From the NCBI GenBank assembly GCA_032622095.1, contig CP136061.1:868001-932000 (forward strand): 64,000 nucleotides of DNA. Reading direction: 5' to 3'. Origin of the DNA: Siphonodentalium dalli. Lineage: Eukaryota > Mollusca > Scaphopoda > Gadilida > Siphonodentaliidae. Positions 49,307 to 61,690 of this stretch are shown here, piece after piece. The translations under genes and the position numbers were made by a program. Under the pieces are notes generated by a model, which was not told where the DNA came from, ran no database searches, and saw only the letters and a program-made list of their open reading frames with translations. The first letter of the stretch is position 1; each line of letters begins with the position of its first letter.

Positions 49307-50632
49307 ATGGCAAACATTGACTCTCAAAGTAACCCGACCAACGGAGAGATAGCGTGCGGATGGGTTCAGACTTTTGGAAAATTCCTCCGTAAATGGCTGT
49401 ATTTGAGTGCGGCATCACTAAGCTATTTTTGGTATCGTATGTTGGCGGACGACAAAAAAGTGTACCAAAAAGTGCCACGCCCACTTTTAGCGCACACTGT
49501 ACCAAAAGGTGTACCAAAAAGCGTACCAAAAAGTGCCACACCCACTTTTAGCGCATACTGTACCAACAAATGTGCCAAAAAGTGTAACAAAAAGTGCCAC
49601 GCCCACTTTCAGCGCACGCTGTACCAAAAATTGTACCAAAAAGTGTACCAAAAAGTGCCACGCCCACTTATAGCGCACACTGTACCAAAAAGTGTACCAA
49701 AAAGTGCCACGCCCACTTTCAGCGCACACTGTACCAAAAAGTGTATCAAAAAGTGCCACGCCCACTTTCCAGCGCACACTGTACCAAAAGGTGTACCAAA
49801 AAGCGTACCAAAAAGTGCCACACCCACTTTTAGCGCATACTGTACCAAAAAGTGTACAAAAAAGCGTACCAAAAAGTGCCACGTCCACTTTCAGCGCACG
49901 CTTTTCCAAAATTGTACCAAAAAGTGTACCAAAAAGTGACACCCACTTTTAGCGCACACTGTACCAAAAAGTGTACCAAAAAGTGCCACGCCCACTTATA
50001 GCGTACGCTGTACAAAAAATAGTAACAAAAAGTGCCACGCCCACTTTCAGCGCACACTGTACCAAAAGTGTACCAAAAAGTGCCACGCCCACTTTTAGCG
50101 TACACTGTACCAAAAGGTGTACCAAAAAGCGTACCAAAAAGTGCCACACCCACTTTTAGCGCATACTGTACCAAAAAGTGTACAAAAAAGCGTACCAAAA
50201 AGTACCACGCCCACTTTCAGCGCACGCTGTACCAAAAAGTGACACCCACTTTTAGCGCACACTGTACCAAAAAGTGTACCAAAAAGTGCCACGCCCACTT
50301 ATAGCGTACGCTGTACAAAAAATAGTACCAAAAAGTGCCACGCCCACTTTCAGCGCACACTGTACCAAAAGTGTACCAAAAAGTGCCACGCCCACTTTTA
50401 GCGTACACTGTACCAAAAGGTGTACCAAAAAGCGTACCAAAAAGTGCCACACCCACTTTTAGTGCATACTGTACCAAAAAGTGTACAAAAAAGCGTACCA
50501 AAAGGTGCCACGCCCACTTTCAGCGCACGCTGTACCAAAAAATAGTACCAAAAAGTGCCACGCCCACTTTCTGTCTTTTTACAGGATGATTTTGATAACA
50601 TGAAGCTGGACGAGAAAATGCCATTGACGTAA
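49307..50632 (+). CDS. Candidate microprotein, copy 5 (exons 49307-49459, 50585-50632)
   Basis: Exons appear identical to copy 1. The last complete example before the assembly gap. Confidence 0.33.
49460..50574 (+). repeat. Composite minisatellite, copy 5
   Basis: Same cassette number and order as the other copies. Confidence 0.95.
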
Positions 50633-53600
50633 ACAGCTGTGCTGACATAATCGTATGATTATCAATGTAATCTGACATAATTGTTGACTCATTAGGTAGT
50701 GCAGACGCTCATCACCCATGACTCATTAGGTAGTGCAGACGCTCATCACCCATGACTCATTAGGTAGTGCAGACGCTCATCACCCATGACATATTTGCTC
50801 ATAATTTTTTTGAACATATGATATTGTTGCCTGAATAAATAATATAATATAGTTATCATATTTATATTGTACAGAAATGACATTTGCAGAATGTGTCTGA
50901 CATTTGAAGAATGAGGTCCCCAAAGGGTGATTTTATTGACGCTATCCCGCATAGTTGGCTAGCATCACCAAATTCACCATCTGGCTACCTCATTCTATAT
51001 CCCATAATTTGCAGAAGATAAATTGCATAATCGAGGTGACTAATGGGTGAACATCACCAACCTCAACTTGGGAACTTCAATCATAATAGATACTCATGTC
51101 TCCCTCTAGGCTGGTTCCCCGCCTGGTATAATTATCTACTGATGTAATCTCCAGTCTATGTAATCATAATAGATACTCATGTCTCCCTCTAGGCTGGTTC
51201 CCCACCTGGTGTAATGATCTACTGATGTAATCTCCAGTCTATGTAATAGATATACTCATGTCAGTCTCATGTGTAATCACCATTATAATCACTCACCAGT
51301 TAGAGCAGAATCTCATTTACTATCTTTGCTTTGGGGCGGCGACGATACAAAATTTTATATGATATGCATCGTGATATAAATGGGTCACAATGAGGTGATG
51401 TGTATTGTGATGCATTGATGAAATGTTGCAGCCCTTTGTTCATGCTTTGTAGCGGCATATTAACACATTCCCACCATTCTACAGTAATGCTCTAAATAAT
51501 CGACTCCTCAACCACAGCAGAATTATGGGTAATTTTTCAGGATTTAGTCGGAAATATGGCTTGTTGCCATTCATCGGAAAGCTCTCAGTGAGAGCTTTCC
51601 AATGAATGGCAACAAGCCATATTTCCGACTAAATCCTGAAAAGTTACCTAAAATTCTGCTGTGGTTAAGGAGTTGATTATTTAGAGCATTACTGTATATC
51701 ACATCCCCATTTTCTTATCAAACTACTATCGCAGAAACACTGCTATAGATTACGTGGTGATATTGTACATTCCGTAATATTGACATTGATCATATTCCAA
51801 GCCATGAATGTCAATCGACCATAATAACACATGTCTCTTTGTCTCAAACTTTTAAATGAATTGCCATGACTTTGTTTCATATACATCAAGGAAACTATAG
51901 GGAACTATAGAAGCCTGGAAATACTGTGTCTGACATTTTCAGAATGAGGTCCCCAGACGGTGAGATTAGTGATGCTACCCCACAAAGGGAACTAGCATCG
52001 CCAAATTCACCCTCTGGAGACCTCTTTCTGCTTAGACCTCATCTTCTGTGAAGTATCTACAGTCTCAAATTAACATTGTTTTAGTTACTTTTTCCCTTCT
52101 GTTCAGTTTCTATATCCCATAATTTGCAGAAGATAAAATGTTTAATCGATGTGACTAACGGTGAACATCACAAATGTCAGCTGGGGAACATCAGGTCTCC
52201 CATAGCAGTTGAGGCCTGAGCAGAATGAGGTTCCCTATGGATGAATTTGGTGACATTCACCATGTGTGTGTGGTAGCATCACTATATTCACAATCCTGGG
52301 ACCTTATTCTGCAAATGACAGACAGAGTACTTCCAGACTTGGAACTATATTGTGAACGGTGCAAGGATATAAGATATATGAGTGAAATGTGATTGCACCA
52401 TTCACAATGAATCTCATGCTTATGACATTCCATGTTTATTCCAAACCTTGTACCATATATATATCCAGCACGTGAATATGACTCAGATGTATATTTTAAT
52501 GTTTGCTGTTTTGTACTGCTGGAACCTCTAACTTAGGTCGATGGGGTCATTGTCACAAGGCACCGATCACATTCGTAGCCAGATTTTAAAATCGATCACA
52601 AATGTAGCCAGCTTTTCACAGGCAATCACACTCGTAGCTAGCTTTTCAAATTCCATCGTTTTATATGCAATATATGACATTGCGTAAGTTATGTGACTAA
52701 AATTTGCGATGTCATGCTTCAGAACTGGGTTCTTTTAATGGTTGAAAGCCCTATGTACATAAATGATTAAATAATATTTAACCCTTTGAGTGTCAGGTCC
52801 GATTTTTGTATCAACCCATATACCCTGTGCCAATGCATTCTCTTATATATGCGAGTCGACCATAGGTCGCATCGCATATATAAGAGAATGCATTGGCCTA
52901 ACAATTTTTCATCATTTGTTATTATTTTTTACAATTTTTTACAATTTTAATAATTTTTTAAAAATCTAAAAAAAAAAATGTTTTTTATTTTTTTAGGGCC
53001 GATTTTACAGACAACTGGCACTGAAAGGGTTAATGTATTTCTTCCATTATAAATTTATAAGTTGTTTTTCATTCATCTACTCAAGAATATGATTAGCCAA
53101 ACAATTAATCTCGTTCATCAGACCCACATGAATATGAAAAGCTGGCAACGAATGTGATCGCCCTTGAAAAGCTAACTACATTTGTGTTCAATTTTAAAAG
53201 CTGGATACGAATGTGATCGATGCCTTGTGACAATGATCCCATCGGCCTAACTTTGACGCCCTAAATTTTCTGGTTTGCTCTGTTTATCCTGACAATGTCC
53301 ACAATAATAATGTCAATTGGCTGAACCTGAAATGTACCTGTAACTTATCTTGTCTTCCTGTAATTATTTCCGTTGATGACAAAAGTTATAAATATAGTTA
53401 GGTTTCATTTGTTTATTTAAATGATGCTCAATTTATTTACAAATGCTTTTTAATCCTTTTTAACTCTCAAATTTTGCAAATGCATTCTCTTATATATGCG
53501 AGTCTCCCACAGGAGCTTCATACATATATAAGAGAATACATTGACCAAACAATATTTACCTATGGTCGACTCACATATATAAGAGAATGCACAGGATCTT

Positions 53601-55873
53601 TAATGCTGCACCAGCGCAGTTCCCATCATGAAATTAATTTAGACCAAGTAGGGTAATAGTGATGAGTTAAGAACTGCTTTTAGAAGTGAATTTGACTTGG
53701 CTAAATAGATATAAAAAAAAACTATGTTCTCAGGTGCCTTCCTATCACATCAAGAGGCCTCATAAAACATGTTATTTACAAATTTATGCAGATTTCAAAA
53801 TCTGATGTTCCATTTTTCCACATTTTGATAATTAGATTGTTTATAATGACTATAAAGCACTGGGTGAGGGTTTTATAAAACTCTGTATATCTGCTAATTT
53901 CTAGAATTCTTGGGAAAAAGTAAAAGTCCGGCCTCCCTTATTCAGTTTTCCATGTTTAATTATCTGTGAACAGATATTTATTTCTATGACCTAATTTTGT
54001 TTTCTAGCATAATATAACTTGATAAAGTGAAAGTGCAATACAGCTGAAGGCCAGTGTTTTGTTAAACAAGACGTGAATAGTGTCACTGTACGGAAATTTG
54101 TTAATTCTTCTGAATACTTAATGGATTCTCCATTCAGTGATAAAAGAGTAGACTGGAATGGTCCATTCTTCATTTGTAGGGGTGTTCAGATACTATAATC
54201 AGACGTCAATCGGAGAAACATTCTTTTAGGATTCATTTGCAATGGTGTTCAGATAATAAGGCTCGCTGTTGAACTTATAAACTGAACATCATACAAATGA
54301 ATCATTAGGAATCAAGTAATTATGCATCATCACATATTCAGTTATCAGCCCATTGAATGCTAAATGTAACTAATTTAACAAGTTTGATAGATGATTGTGT
54401 GAATTGTGTTCTGTAGTTATTCCACATCTGAGCATCAAGGCCATTATTAATGTGTATTTTGTATTATGTTTATGTTTCATTTGTGAGAAATATAAATGTT
54501 TATGTCATGCTGATGATTTAATATGCTAAATACTTATTGGACATTGACAGATGTATTCAGGGTTCCAGGGCAAGTTTTACAATTAAATTCTAGTGTATAT
54601 AAGTTAGCATATGTGGAATTAGAATGCCACCTCAATAACTAACCATTAATTTCATATAGTTTTGTTGATCTAGATGGACAATAAAAGTTAGCACCTTGAT
54701 TTTTCAACAACTATATGACAATTTTACGCTCGAGTCATAAACTCATTTTCATTATAATTACCATGCATTAATTTGCATCGTTCATAGAACACATGAGTGT
54801 ATTTTGCACTAATCCATGGCTCAAATTCATTAATTTGTTGCATATATTCGGTTGTGTATAAAAGGAAATGGTACCATAAGTACCCTTTTAACAAGCTATT
54901 TGTGTGTGGATCTTCAAATTCAGGTATCACCTCCCAGAAAAAACAAACATCCAGAGCAACACATAAACCCATATCGCTAAATTGATCAGACCCCTTAACC
55001 ACAGCAGAATTATGGGTAACTTTTCAGGATTTGGTCGGAAATATGAATTGTTGCATTCATCAGAAAGCTCTGCTGTGATTAAGGAGTCGATTATTTAGCT
55101 CATTACTGTATGTTGTTGTAACTCTCGAATCGTGAGTATATCTTTAAGAGATGTGTAATAAGTTATGTTGCATGATACTTTTCTGTAAATCAAAGCTAAC
55201 ATTTTGTGATCCTTTGAATATTGTTATAAAACGGTCACACATCAATCATGATATTTTAAATTGCTAAATATCAAATTAATACACAACTATTCTTTATATG
55301 TATGGTTCTAAATGTCAAATTAATAGACAACTATTCTTTATATGTATGGTTCTAAATGTCAAATTAATAGACAACTATTCTTTATATGTATGGTTCTTTT
55401 TCCAATTTTCCACATTCCAAAATTAATTTTCTCGTTTCATATTTGTTTATATAAAACACAAACTTACTTTCTTATTTTCTTAGATTAACACGAACATTCC
55501 ATTTATTATACTATCTTTATTTATTACATATTTCTTATTTCATTCCGAGATGTAAACAGATGGCCAGATGTACGAAGCTTGTGTATTATACGATACGATT
55601 TTATTTCATAGTAACACAAGCATGCCTGGTGTGTCTGACATCTGCAGAATGAGGTCCCCAGAGGGTAAATTTAGTGATGCTACCCTGCATGGTGGGCTAG
55701 CATAACCAAATTCACCCTCTGGGGACCTCCTTCTGCTTTGGCCTCATCTTCTGGGAAGTATCTACAGTCTCAAATTAACATTGTTTTTAGTTACTTTCTC
55801 CATTCAACTGGGGAACTTCAATTTGATCCTAGGCCTCCCATAGGAGTTAACGCCTAAGCAGAATGAGGTCCCC

Positions 55874-56477
55874 AGTGGGTGAATTTGGTGATGTTAACCC
55901 TCTATGCAGGATAGCTTCACTAAATTCACCATCTAGGGACCTCATTCTACAATTGACAGACACACTATTTGCAGACTTGAACACGAGCTATCTGTTACAA
56001 GTAATGTCATCTCAAACAATTTATGTATAGAATGTTCTGTAATATTGTGATCTGAAGTACTGAAATTTGTGGTGTTATATTAAAGTGATGTGAAACACTC
56101 CGGTATGGTGATCAAATATAAAAGGAGAATAACCTTGTTCAAAGTAGTAATTTTTATACGCCCTTTTGAAAAAAAGGCCGTATTATAGTATTGGTCTGTC
56201 CGTCCGGGCGGGCGTCCGGGCGTCCGTTAACCTGTTGTCCGGATGATAACTTTAGTTAGAGTGAACCGATTTCAATAAAATTTGGTATGTGGGTTTATTA
56301 ACCGAAAAGTAAGTTCAAGTTCGAATTTGGGTTCCGCCCGCCAATTTTCACCGGAGTTATGCCCCTTATTTGACTTAGAAAATCCTAGAAATTTGTTGTC
56401 CGGATGATAACTTTAGTATAGTTTATCGGAATGAATCCAAATTTGGTATATTACTTTCTCCCACCAAAACACAGGTC
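55874..56477 (+). repeat. Macrosatellite unit, copy 6 (truncated by assembly gap)
   Basis: The first 604 bp of the unit, with a private A at 55931 (C elsewhere). It breaks off at the N run in the second of the two 161-bp subrepeats, so the array continues into the gap for an unknown length. Confidence 0.97.
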
Positions 56478-56577
56478 NNNNNNNNNNNNNNNNNNNNNNN
56501 NNNNNNNNNNNNNNNNNNNNNNNNNNNNNNNNNNNNNNNNNNNNNNNNNNNNNNNNNNNNNNNNNNNNNNNNNNNNN
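56478..56577. other. Assembly gap, exactly 100 N
   Basis: A run of exactly 100 N, the conventional placeholder for a gap of unknown size. Sequence to the left is macrosatellite. Sequence to the right is not part of the unit. The true end of the array is therefore missing. Confidence 0.99.
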
Positions 56578-56744
56578 GAAAATTGACATTTGGGGAAACT
56601 TTTTAGGGAAAAAATCATGTCTGTCTAGCAGGGAATTCGCCTTTAAATCTTGTGTTTTCGTAACTAGTGTCAGAACCGCATAAAAAATGCTGTCATATTT
56701 TAGACCACACACAAAAAAATTCAAACTTCACTACAAAGGGTTAA
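56578..56744. mobile_element. Possible right end of a TTAA-type MITE cut by the gap
   Basis: CTACAAAGGG followed by TTAA at 56741-56744 resembles the right ends AAAGGG|TTAA seen inside the array, and a TTTTTAGGG motif precedes it. Any left end would lie in the N gap. The evidence is only the short terminus. Confidence 0.3.
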
Positions 56745-57618
56745 TTCCTGTGCCAATGGCTATTTTACCTATGGGAAATCATAGGGAAGAGGTGTGATGA
56801 TTTTTTTATGCAACAAGGCTATTGACCAATCAAGGGCCCAGTGTCTATTTTATTCTTTCCTATATATTCCTCCCCGCATCCGCTAGAATGTCACTTCCGT
56901 ACCCTATTTACACCAGTGTAACATACAACACTAAATCGCTAAAGGGGGCCGTCAAATGACATATATAGGTCCCCATATTTTAATCCCTCTGGACGGCGGT
57001 GGCCATTTGGATTCGTGGTGGGGTGTGTTAAAACGGCGTCTTGGTTGTCACCCTTTATATATACAATTTTGGAACAAGGAATGGAAGTCAACTTCGTCGT
57101 ATACGTTTAGTGCAGGCTGAAAACCGTCGGCCATTTTGAAAATGTGGCGCCATTTTGAATCTATCGGCCACTATGATTGGTTTGTCGGAAAAAACATGTT
57201 GATGGTTGCCTCACGAATTAAACGATTTTGTTAATATTTTAAACTAACTTAGCTGCCTCAGAAGTTGTCATTCAAAAATGTCCAATGTATACCCATGTGG
57301 GATGAATTGCTCAAAAATCTGCCTTATAAAGTTAATTGCCAGGTTTGTGAACATAGCCTTAATGCTAAATGAAAATTTTGATTATCATGTTTGGCGTGTA
57401 TGGTTTTACACATGTTGGTACGGTAATATGTTCGATTACTTTTACTTTAAACATATGCTATTGTAAATTCATTTACAACTGGATTGGGGTACAAGTTTTA
57501 ACAACTTTACAATGTCCCCCGCCACAGATACAATCTATATAATGAATTTAAACAAGATGACAGAGACTATATACATGATGAGGTTGGATAAATTTTGGTC
57601 AACAAAAAAGAAAGAAGT
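56745..57618. other. Single-copy-looking stretch, no gene recognised
   Basis: Contains two GCCATTTTGAA motifs near 57130-57160 and a short plus-strand frame at 57278-57466 without recognisable motifs. Nothing else could be supported. Confidence 0.5.
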
Positions 57619-57620
57619 TT

Positions 57621-57697
<77 letters not shown>
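57619..57697 (+). repeat. (TC)n microsatellite
   Basis: About 79 bp of TC dinucleotides with a few CCTC interruptions. The open frame running through it (57512-57946) encodes a Ser-Leu tract and is not credible. Confidence 0.95.
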
Positions 57698-57698
<1 letters not shown>

Positions 57699-57866
57699 GC
57701 AAAACTGAGAATAGTGGCCTCTGTTTATTTATAACGGGTATTTATATGCTATATGTGTTGCATGTTTTCGTCCGTAGCTTTAATGTAGTCAGTGGTGGCA
57801 TTTATTTATTCAATATTGTCTTTTTTGGTATTCCATATAAAAGACCCGGTATGAGATTTTCGACTT

Positions 57867-58122
57867 CCTTTCATGGCTGGAGCTTCTTGATATTTTGCGA
57901 AAACACTGTGCCAATTCGTTCTCGTATATATGCGAGTCTCCCATAAGGAGCCCTCCAATATATAAGCTAATAGCCTAATACACTGGCCTAATAATATTTA
58001 CATTGACATTGTAAGCATGTGCAAGCTCTTGTATATGCGAGGGCTACGGGAGCAATAAATAAGAGAATGCACTGGCGCATGATCTTTAATGCTGCAAAAG
58101 CGCAGCTCCCGTCATGGAAGTG
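57867..58122. mobile_element. TTAA-type MITE related to array elements
   Basis: Left end CCTTTCATGGCTGGAGCTTC and right end GCAGCTCCCGTCATGGAAGTG form inverted repeats. TTAA follows at 58123-58126, while the left TTAA is lost. It contains diverged palindrome arms (CGTATATATGCGAGTCTCCC; AATAAGAGAATGCACTGG). It is the better-preserved relative of fragments at 1096-1186 and 8766-8935. Confidence 0.7.
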
Positions 58123-58240
58123 TTAAAGGATGATATACACCATTGTACGTGTGTGATTATCATCAAATGGGACCTCATTTTGACATATGTGACCCGCCAT
58201 ATCAAATCCAGTCGTAATTCGGGATTTTTTTTACCCATGT

Positions 58241-58309
58241 GCCAATGCATTCTCTTATATATGCGAGTCGACCATAGGTCGCCTCGCATATATAAGAGAA
58301 TGCATTGGC
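58241..58309. repeat. 69-bp near-perfect palindrome outside the array
   Basis: Identical over 69 bp to the reverse complement of 3119-3187, and one base different from 2970-3038 and from 8131-8199. The following CTAACAATTTTTTACAATTT resembles the sequence after the palindrome at 8131-8199. No TTAA-flanked ends were found here. Confidence 0.9.
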
Positions 58310-58329
58310 CCTAACAATTTTTTACAATT

Positions 58330-59108
58330 TTAATAAAGATGGCGATCTCTTCCCTTAACTGTCTGCACACATTTCAGGGTATAAAATATTAAGTTTGGCA
58401 AAAAAACAAGACAGTCAATGACTGTGGGGTCGCTCACCTGACTGTAAAGACTGAGAAGACCGGGACTCTGAAGAATACAGCAGTCAGCAATTGTCAAAAT
58501 CACTTAAGATAAGTAATTCTAAACAGGGAAATAGCTGGAGGTTCTCAGATGAGCAAGGCTCTTCACCTTGACATTTTCAATTGCATACCACTGACAAAAT
58601 CTCCACCATTACCCTTTTTAAACAAGACAACCAGACCACAGTCCTAAGTTCACAAAATTCCTTTTGCACATCCCTCTTATAATTAAAGTACTTCAATCTC
58701 TAGAACTTGGAAATAACGAACCTGACATAGCCCATAAAGTTAAAATTTGTGGCCATTTTGGTCTAACAGTTTAACCCGAAGTAGGAAAATGTGGACTGTT
58801 ACTGGTTGAAAAATCAAATCTACAACTAATGTTGTATCAGGCATGAAATTTCCAAATGTTTAAAATGTTGATCAAAGTATGGGGTCAAAACCCCACCCCC
58901 TCTACCCTTCCGCCTCATTGCCCATCACCCAGACACCTTAGACATCAATAGGAATCTATATATTGTTATACCAGTATCAAACAGCATAGATACAGGTAGG
59001 GTATGTGGTTGAGAGTTAAATCTCTTATCTCTGCCCCTATTTGAACAAACGTGAATCCCCATTTATGAGATCCATTCATCTAGAAATTTCAAACGGTAGA
59101 TTTTAAGA
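58330..59108. other. Interspersed-repeat-like intergenic sequence, no gene recognised
   Basis: Includes phrases such as GGGGTCGCTCACCTGACTG and GATGAGCAAGGCTCTTCACC that I associate loosely with bivalve intronic or intergenic repeats. No open frame or inverted repeat worth reporting. Confidence 0.45.
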
Positions 59109-59673
59109 GTTAAACAGGGGGGGGGTCGGAAAAAAAATTCCGGCACGTATGGCATTTTTTCCCTTTCGATCATTTTTTGTACCCACACCACCCCCACCGC
59201 CAATTTTTTTTTCCGTTTTCGGCAGTTTTTTTCCGACCATTTTTTGACACCACACCCCTTTTAACACTAAAACAGAGATTTGCGGGGGGGAATTCACTGT
59301 AAACAGCTGTATATGAATTTCTGTGCATACTATTTATCATGGATGTTAACATGGACATGTAAATAGGAATGAGTCATTTTGAGGTTATTCGGCCAAAAAA
59401 ACATGGCTGCCAGCGGCCATCTTGGATTTCAAAATTTGCAACAAAATACAACACGATAACTGCCTGCAGTCAGTTTACAGTTAGAATTACATTATTTCTC
59501 TCATTCAAAGTGGTTTTGAAGCCCAACTCATTGTCAAAACACTAAAAAACAAGCAGGAAATTTGTTTTTAGTTGCGAAAAAATTGCTTGTTGGTGGCTTT
59601 GATTACCCACCCCACCCCGGCATACGTGCCGGAAAATTGTTTTTTCACCCCCCCCCCCCCCCCCCCGAGTTAA
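59109..59673. mobile_element. MITE-like element with G-rich inverted ends
   Basis: Left GTTAAACAGGGGGGGGGTCG, then TTCCGGCACGTATGGC. The right end is its complement, with GCATACGTGCCGGAAAATTG, a TTTTTTCACC and poly-C run, then GAGTTAAA. The ends are about 45 bp and the element about 565 bp. The poly-C/poly-G ends differ in length, as expected of slippage. No coding sequence or target duplication identified. Confidence 0.6.
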
Positions 59674-59707
59674 AGAGAAATTATTTTCCTCAAAAGTTTC
59701 CAAAAAA

Positions 59708-59843
59708 TGACCCCATATATCCAAATTTAAAAACCAGTCACCGAAGGACCCTTCATACCAAACATAAACTATGTAGGCCCGATGGTTCTTGAGAAGAAGT
59801 TGTTTTAAGAATTACTATGGAGGGAAAGAGTTATGGCCCTGGC
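59708..59843 (+). repeat. 'GAGTTATGGCCCTGG' interspersed repeat, copy 1
   Basis: Shares TGACCCCAT, ACCAGTCA, AAGGACCC, CATACCAAA, GATGGTT and TAAGAATTAC, then AGAGTTATGGCCCTGG, with 61278-61416 at matching spacing. Degenerate, non-coding, mollusc-like in style. Confidence 0.65.
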
Positions 59844-59845
59844 TA

Positions 59846-60232
59846 AAGGGTGAATTTAGTGACGCAATCCTGCAATGCGGCCTAGCATCACCAAAGTCAC
59901 CATCTGGGAACCTCATTCTGCTTAGGCCTCAACTGCTATGGGAGACATAGGAACAGACTGATGTTCTCCAGTTAAAGTTGGTGATGTGCAGCCATTGGGC
60001 ACCTCAATTATCCATTTTATCTTCTGCAAATTAGGGGGATATAGAAACTAAACAGAAGGGAAATGTAAGTAAAAATGTCAAATTAAGACCCTATATACTT
60101 CCCTGAAGATGAGGCATAAGGACACTGATGTTCCCGGAGAGTGTATTTGGCGATGCTAGCATACTGTGCATGGCAGCATCACTAAATTCACCCACTGTGG
60201 ACCTCATTCTGCAAATTTCAGACACACAGGCA
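59846..60232 (+). mobile_element. TGTCTGACA-family MITE outside the array, left end truncated
   Basis: The left hairpin is present (GGGTGAATTTAGTGACGC with GCATCACCAAAGTCACC), then AACCTCATTCTGCTTAGGCC and the interior in the orientation of 1187-1297. The right hairpin ends GGACCTCATTCTGCAAATTT and CAGACACACAGG. The left terminal repeat is replaced by the preceding interspersed repeat. Confidence 0.75.
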
Positions 60233-61277
60233 TTTTGTTTTAATTTGATTTTAATGACACACATGGAAAATGAGTGCTAAGCAGTTGTTTACTGTTTACA
60301 ACTGTCTGCCAGATAACATCTCATTACAAGAAAACCATAGTCAGAAATGGTAACGCCACCATGAATGCATCGCCTAAGAATTCCGTTAAAACAACTAATC
60401 CTTCAAATTATTACAAATAACTACGGCTTATTACTGCAGGTTTCTCATTCACCACACCACAAAGCTTCCAAATGCGGATCAAATATCTGAGGTATTGTGT
60501 TCCGCCAAGAGTGCATGGCCGAACCATTGTTCATACCTAAACGTCGAAAGCAATTAACGCGGTCATAATGGTTAACTATAACTATAAGACATCCAGCGAA
60601 TACACACCCCACGAAAACCCGAAATGTGTTGTCCTGGGAGATATCCCATCGCTATAGCTCAATTTGACATGGCCAGATTAGCCTTTCTACAATATCCTAA
60701 AACAATAAAGCTTCTCAAATCATCGGCATAGTCAATAGAACTTTCACGAACTTGGACATTCCAACTACAGCTTTTATCGGACTCGTGGTCGCAGTACAAC
60801 TTTAACGCGTCCCAAAATAACCGCATTCGGTGTAGCACTACAGCTTTTAAAGCGACCCAATCTATTTATAAAACCTACATCGGTCCACGTCTTTCTAATA
60901 TTTGGCAACAGTATACACCGGTGGCGTTAATGACTGTGTTATTAACTCGCTCTGTCTGGAACTAATACCACTGGCTGAATCTGCTGGTGCAAGAGGTGAG
61001 ATGGTGGGGTGCTGTTGGTTGGTGGCAGGGTGGTGGTCTGGGTCATGAGGGGGGGTGATGGAAAGGGACAGTTTCCATGCTATCATTCAAGATTTTCATA
61101 ACTCTGCAGATATTACAATGGTGTTTGTTTTTCTAATTTATTGTTTTCTGGACAGTGGGTGCAGGGGCGGCGCAGAGTGGGTGTATGTGCGGGGGGGACT
61201 TTTTTATTTTAATTGAGCAAGGATTTCAATTTCAAATTTTTTTTTATGTCCCTGGCTCGGCCCCTATTTGACGCAGT
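60233..61277. other. About 1 kb without a recognised feature
   Basis: Less AT-rich than the array. A minus-strand frame at 60895-61086 has a real ATG but encodes a Pro/Ser/His-rich string without a motif. A poly-G patch lies near 61190. No repeats recognised up to the interspersed repeat that follows. Confidence 0.5.
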
Positions 61278-61416
61278 GACCCCATTTGAACAAATCTGAA
61301 CACCAGTCAACCAAGGACCCTCCATACCAAATATTAGCTAAATCGATCCAATGGTTATTGACAAGTCGTTCTAAGAATTACCATGGATGAATAGAGTTAT
61401 GGCCCTGGTTTCGTAA
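61278..61416 (+). repeat. 'GAGTTATGGCCCTGG' interspersed repeat, copy 2
   Basis: Direct, diverged counterpart of 59708-59843. Continues into a similar block (GTGACCTCATTTTAACAAAT) ending before the GACG microsatellite. Confidence 0.65.
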
Positions 61417-61530
61417 CTAATTGACCGGGTGACCTCATTTTAACAAATCTGAATGTGATTCACCAAGGGAACATCCACACCAAATATGAACGCATTCTGT
61501 TTTCCGGTTCTGGAGGAGAAGATGATTATT

Positions 61531-61553
61531 GACGGACGGACGGACGGACGGAC
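61531..61553 (+). repeat. (GACG)n microsatellite
   Basis: About 23 bp of GACG tetranucleotides followed by ACAAGCAACACGAGATTCTG. Such tracts commonly terminate molluscan interspersed repeats as I recall them. Confidence 0.85.
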
Positions 61554-61690
61554 AAGCAACACGAGATTCTGTCCCGAGGAAAAAATAATTTTCTCCAATT
61601 ATTTTCTATGAATCGGGACAAAAAATATGACTATTTTTAGAATATTACAATTCAATTTTATTAGAAATATATATTTTGAAAAGCTTTTAA

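Larger units (their letters stand above)
44699..55873 (+). repeat. Macrosatellite unit, copy 5
   Basis: Full-length 11175-bp copy. At every site where I found variation it carries the majority base, so it is close to the array consensus. Sub-features lie at copy-1 position plus 44698. Confidence 0.98.

Noticed and set aside
57512-57946. 144-codon frame containing a Ser-Leu repeat
   Set aside because: The frame is carried by the TC microsatellite and runs into a MITE.
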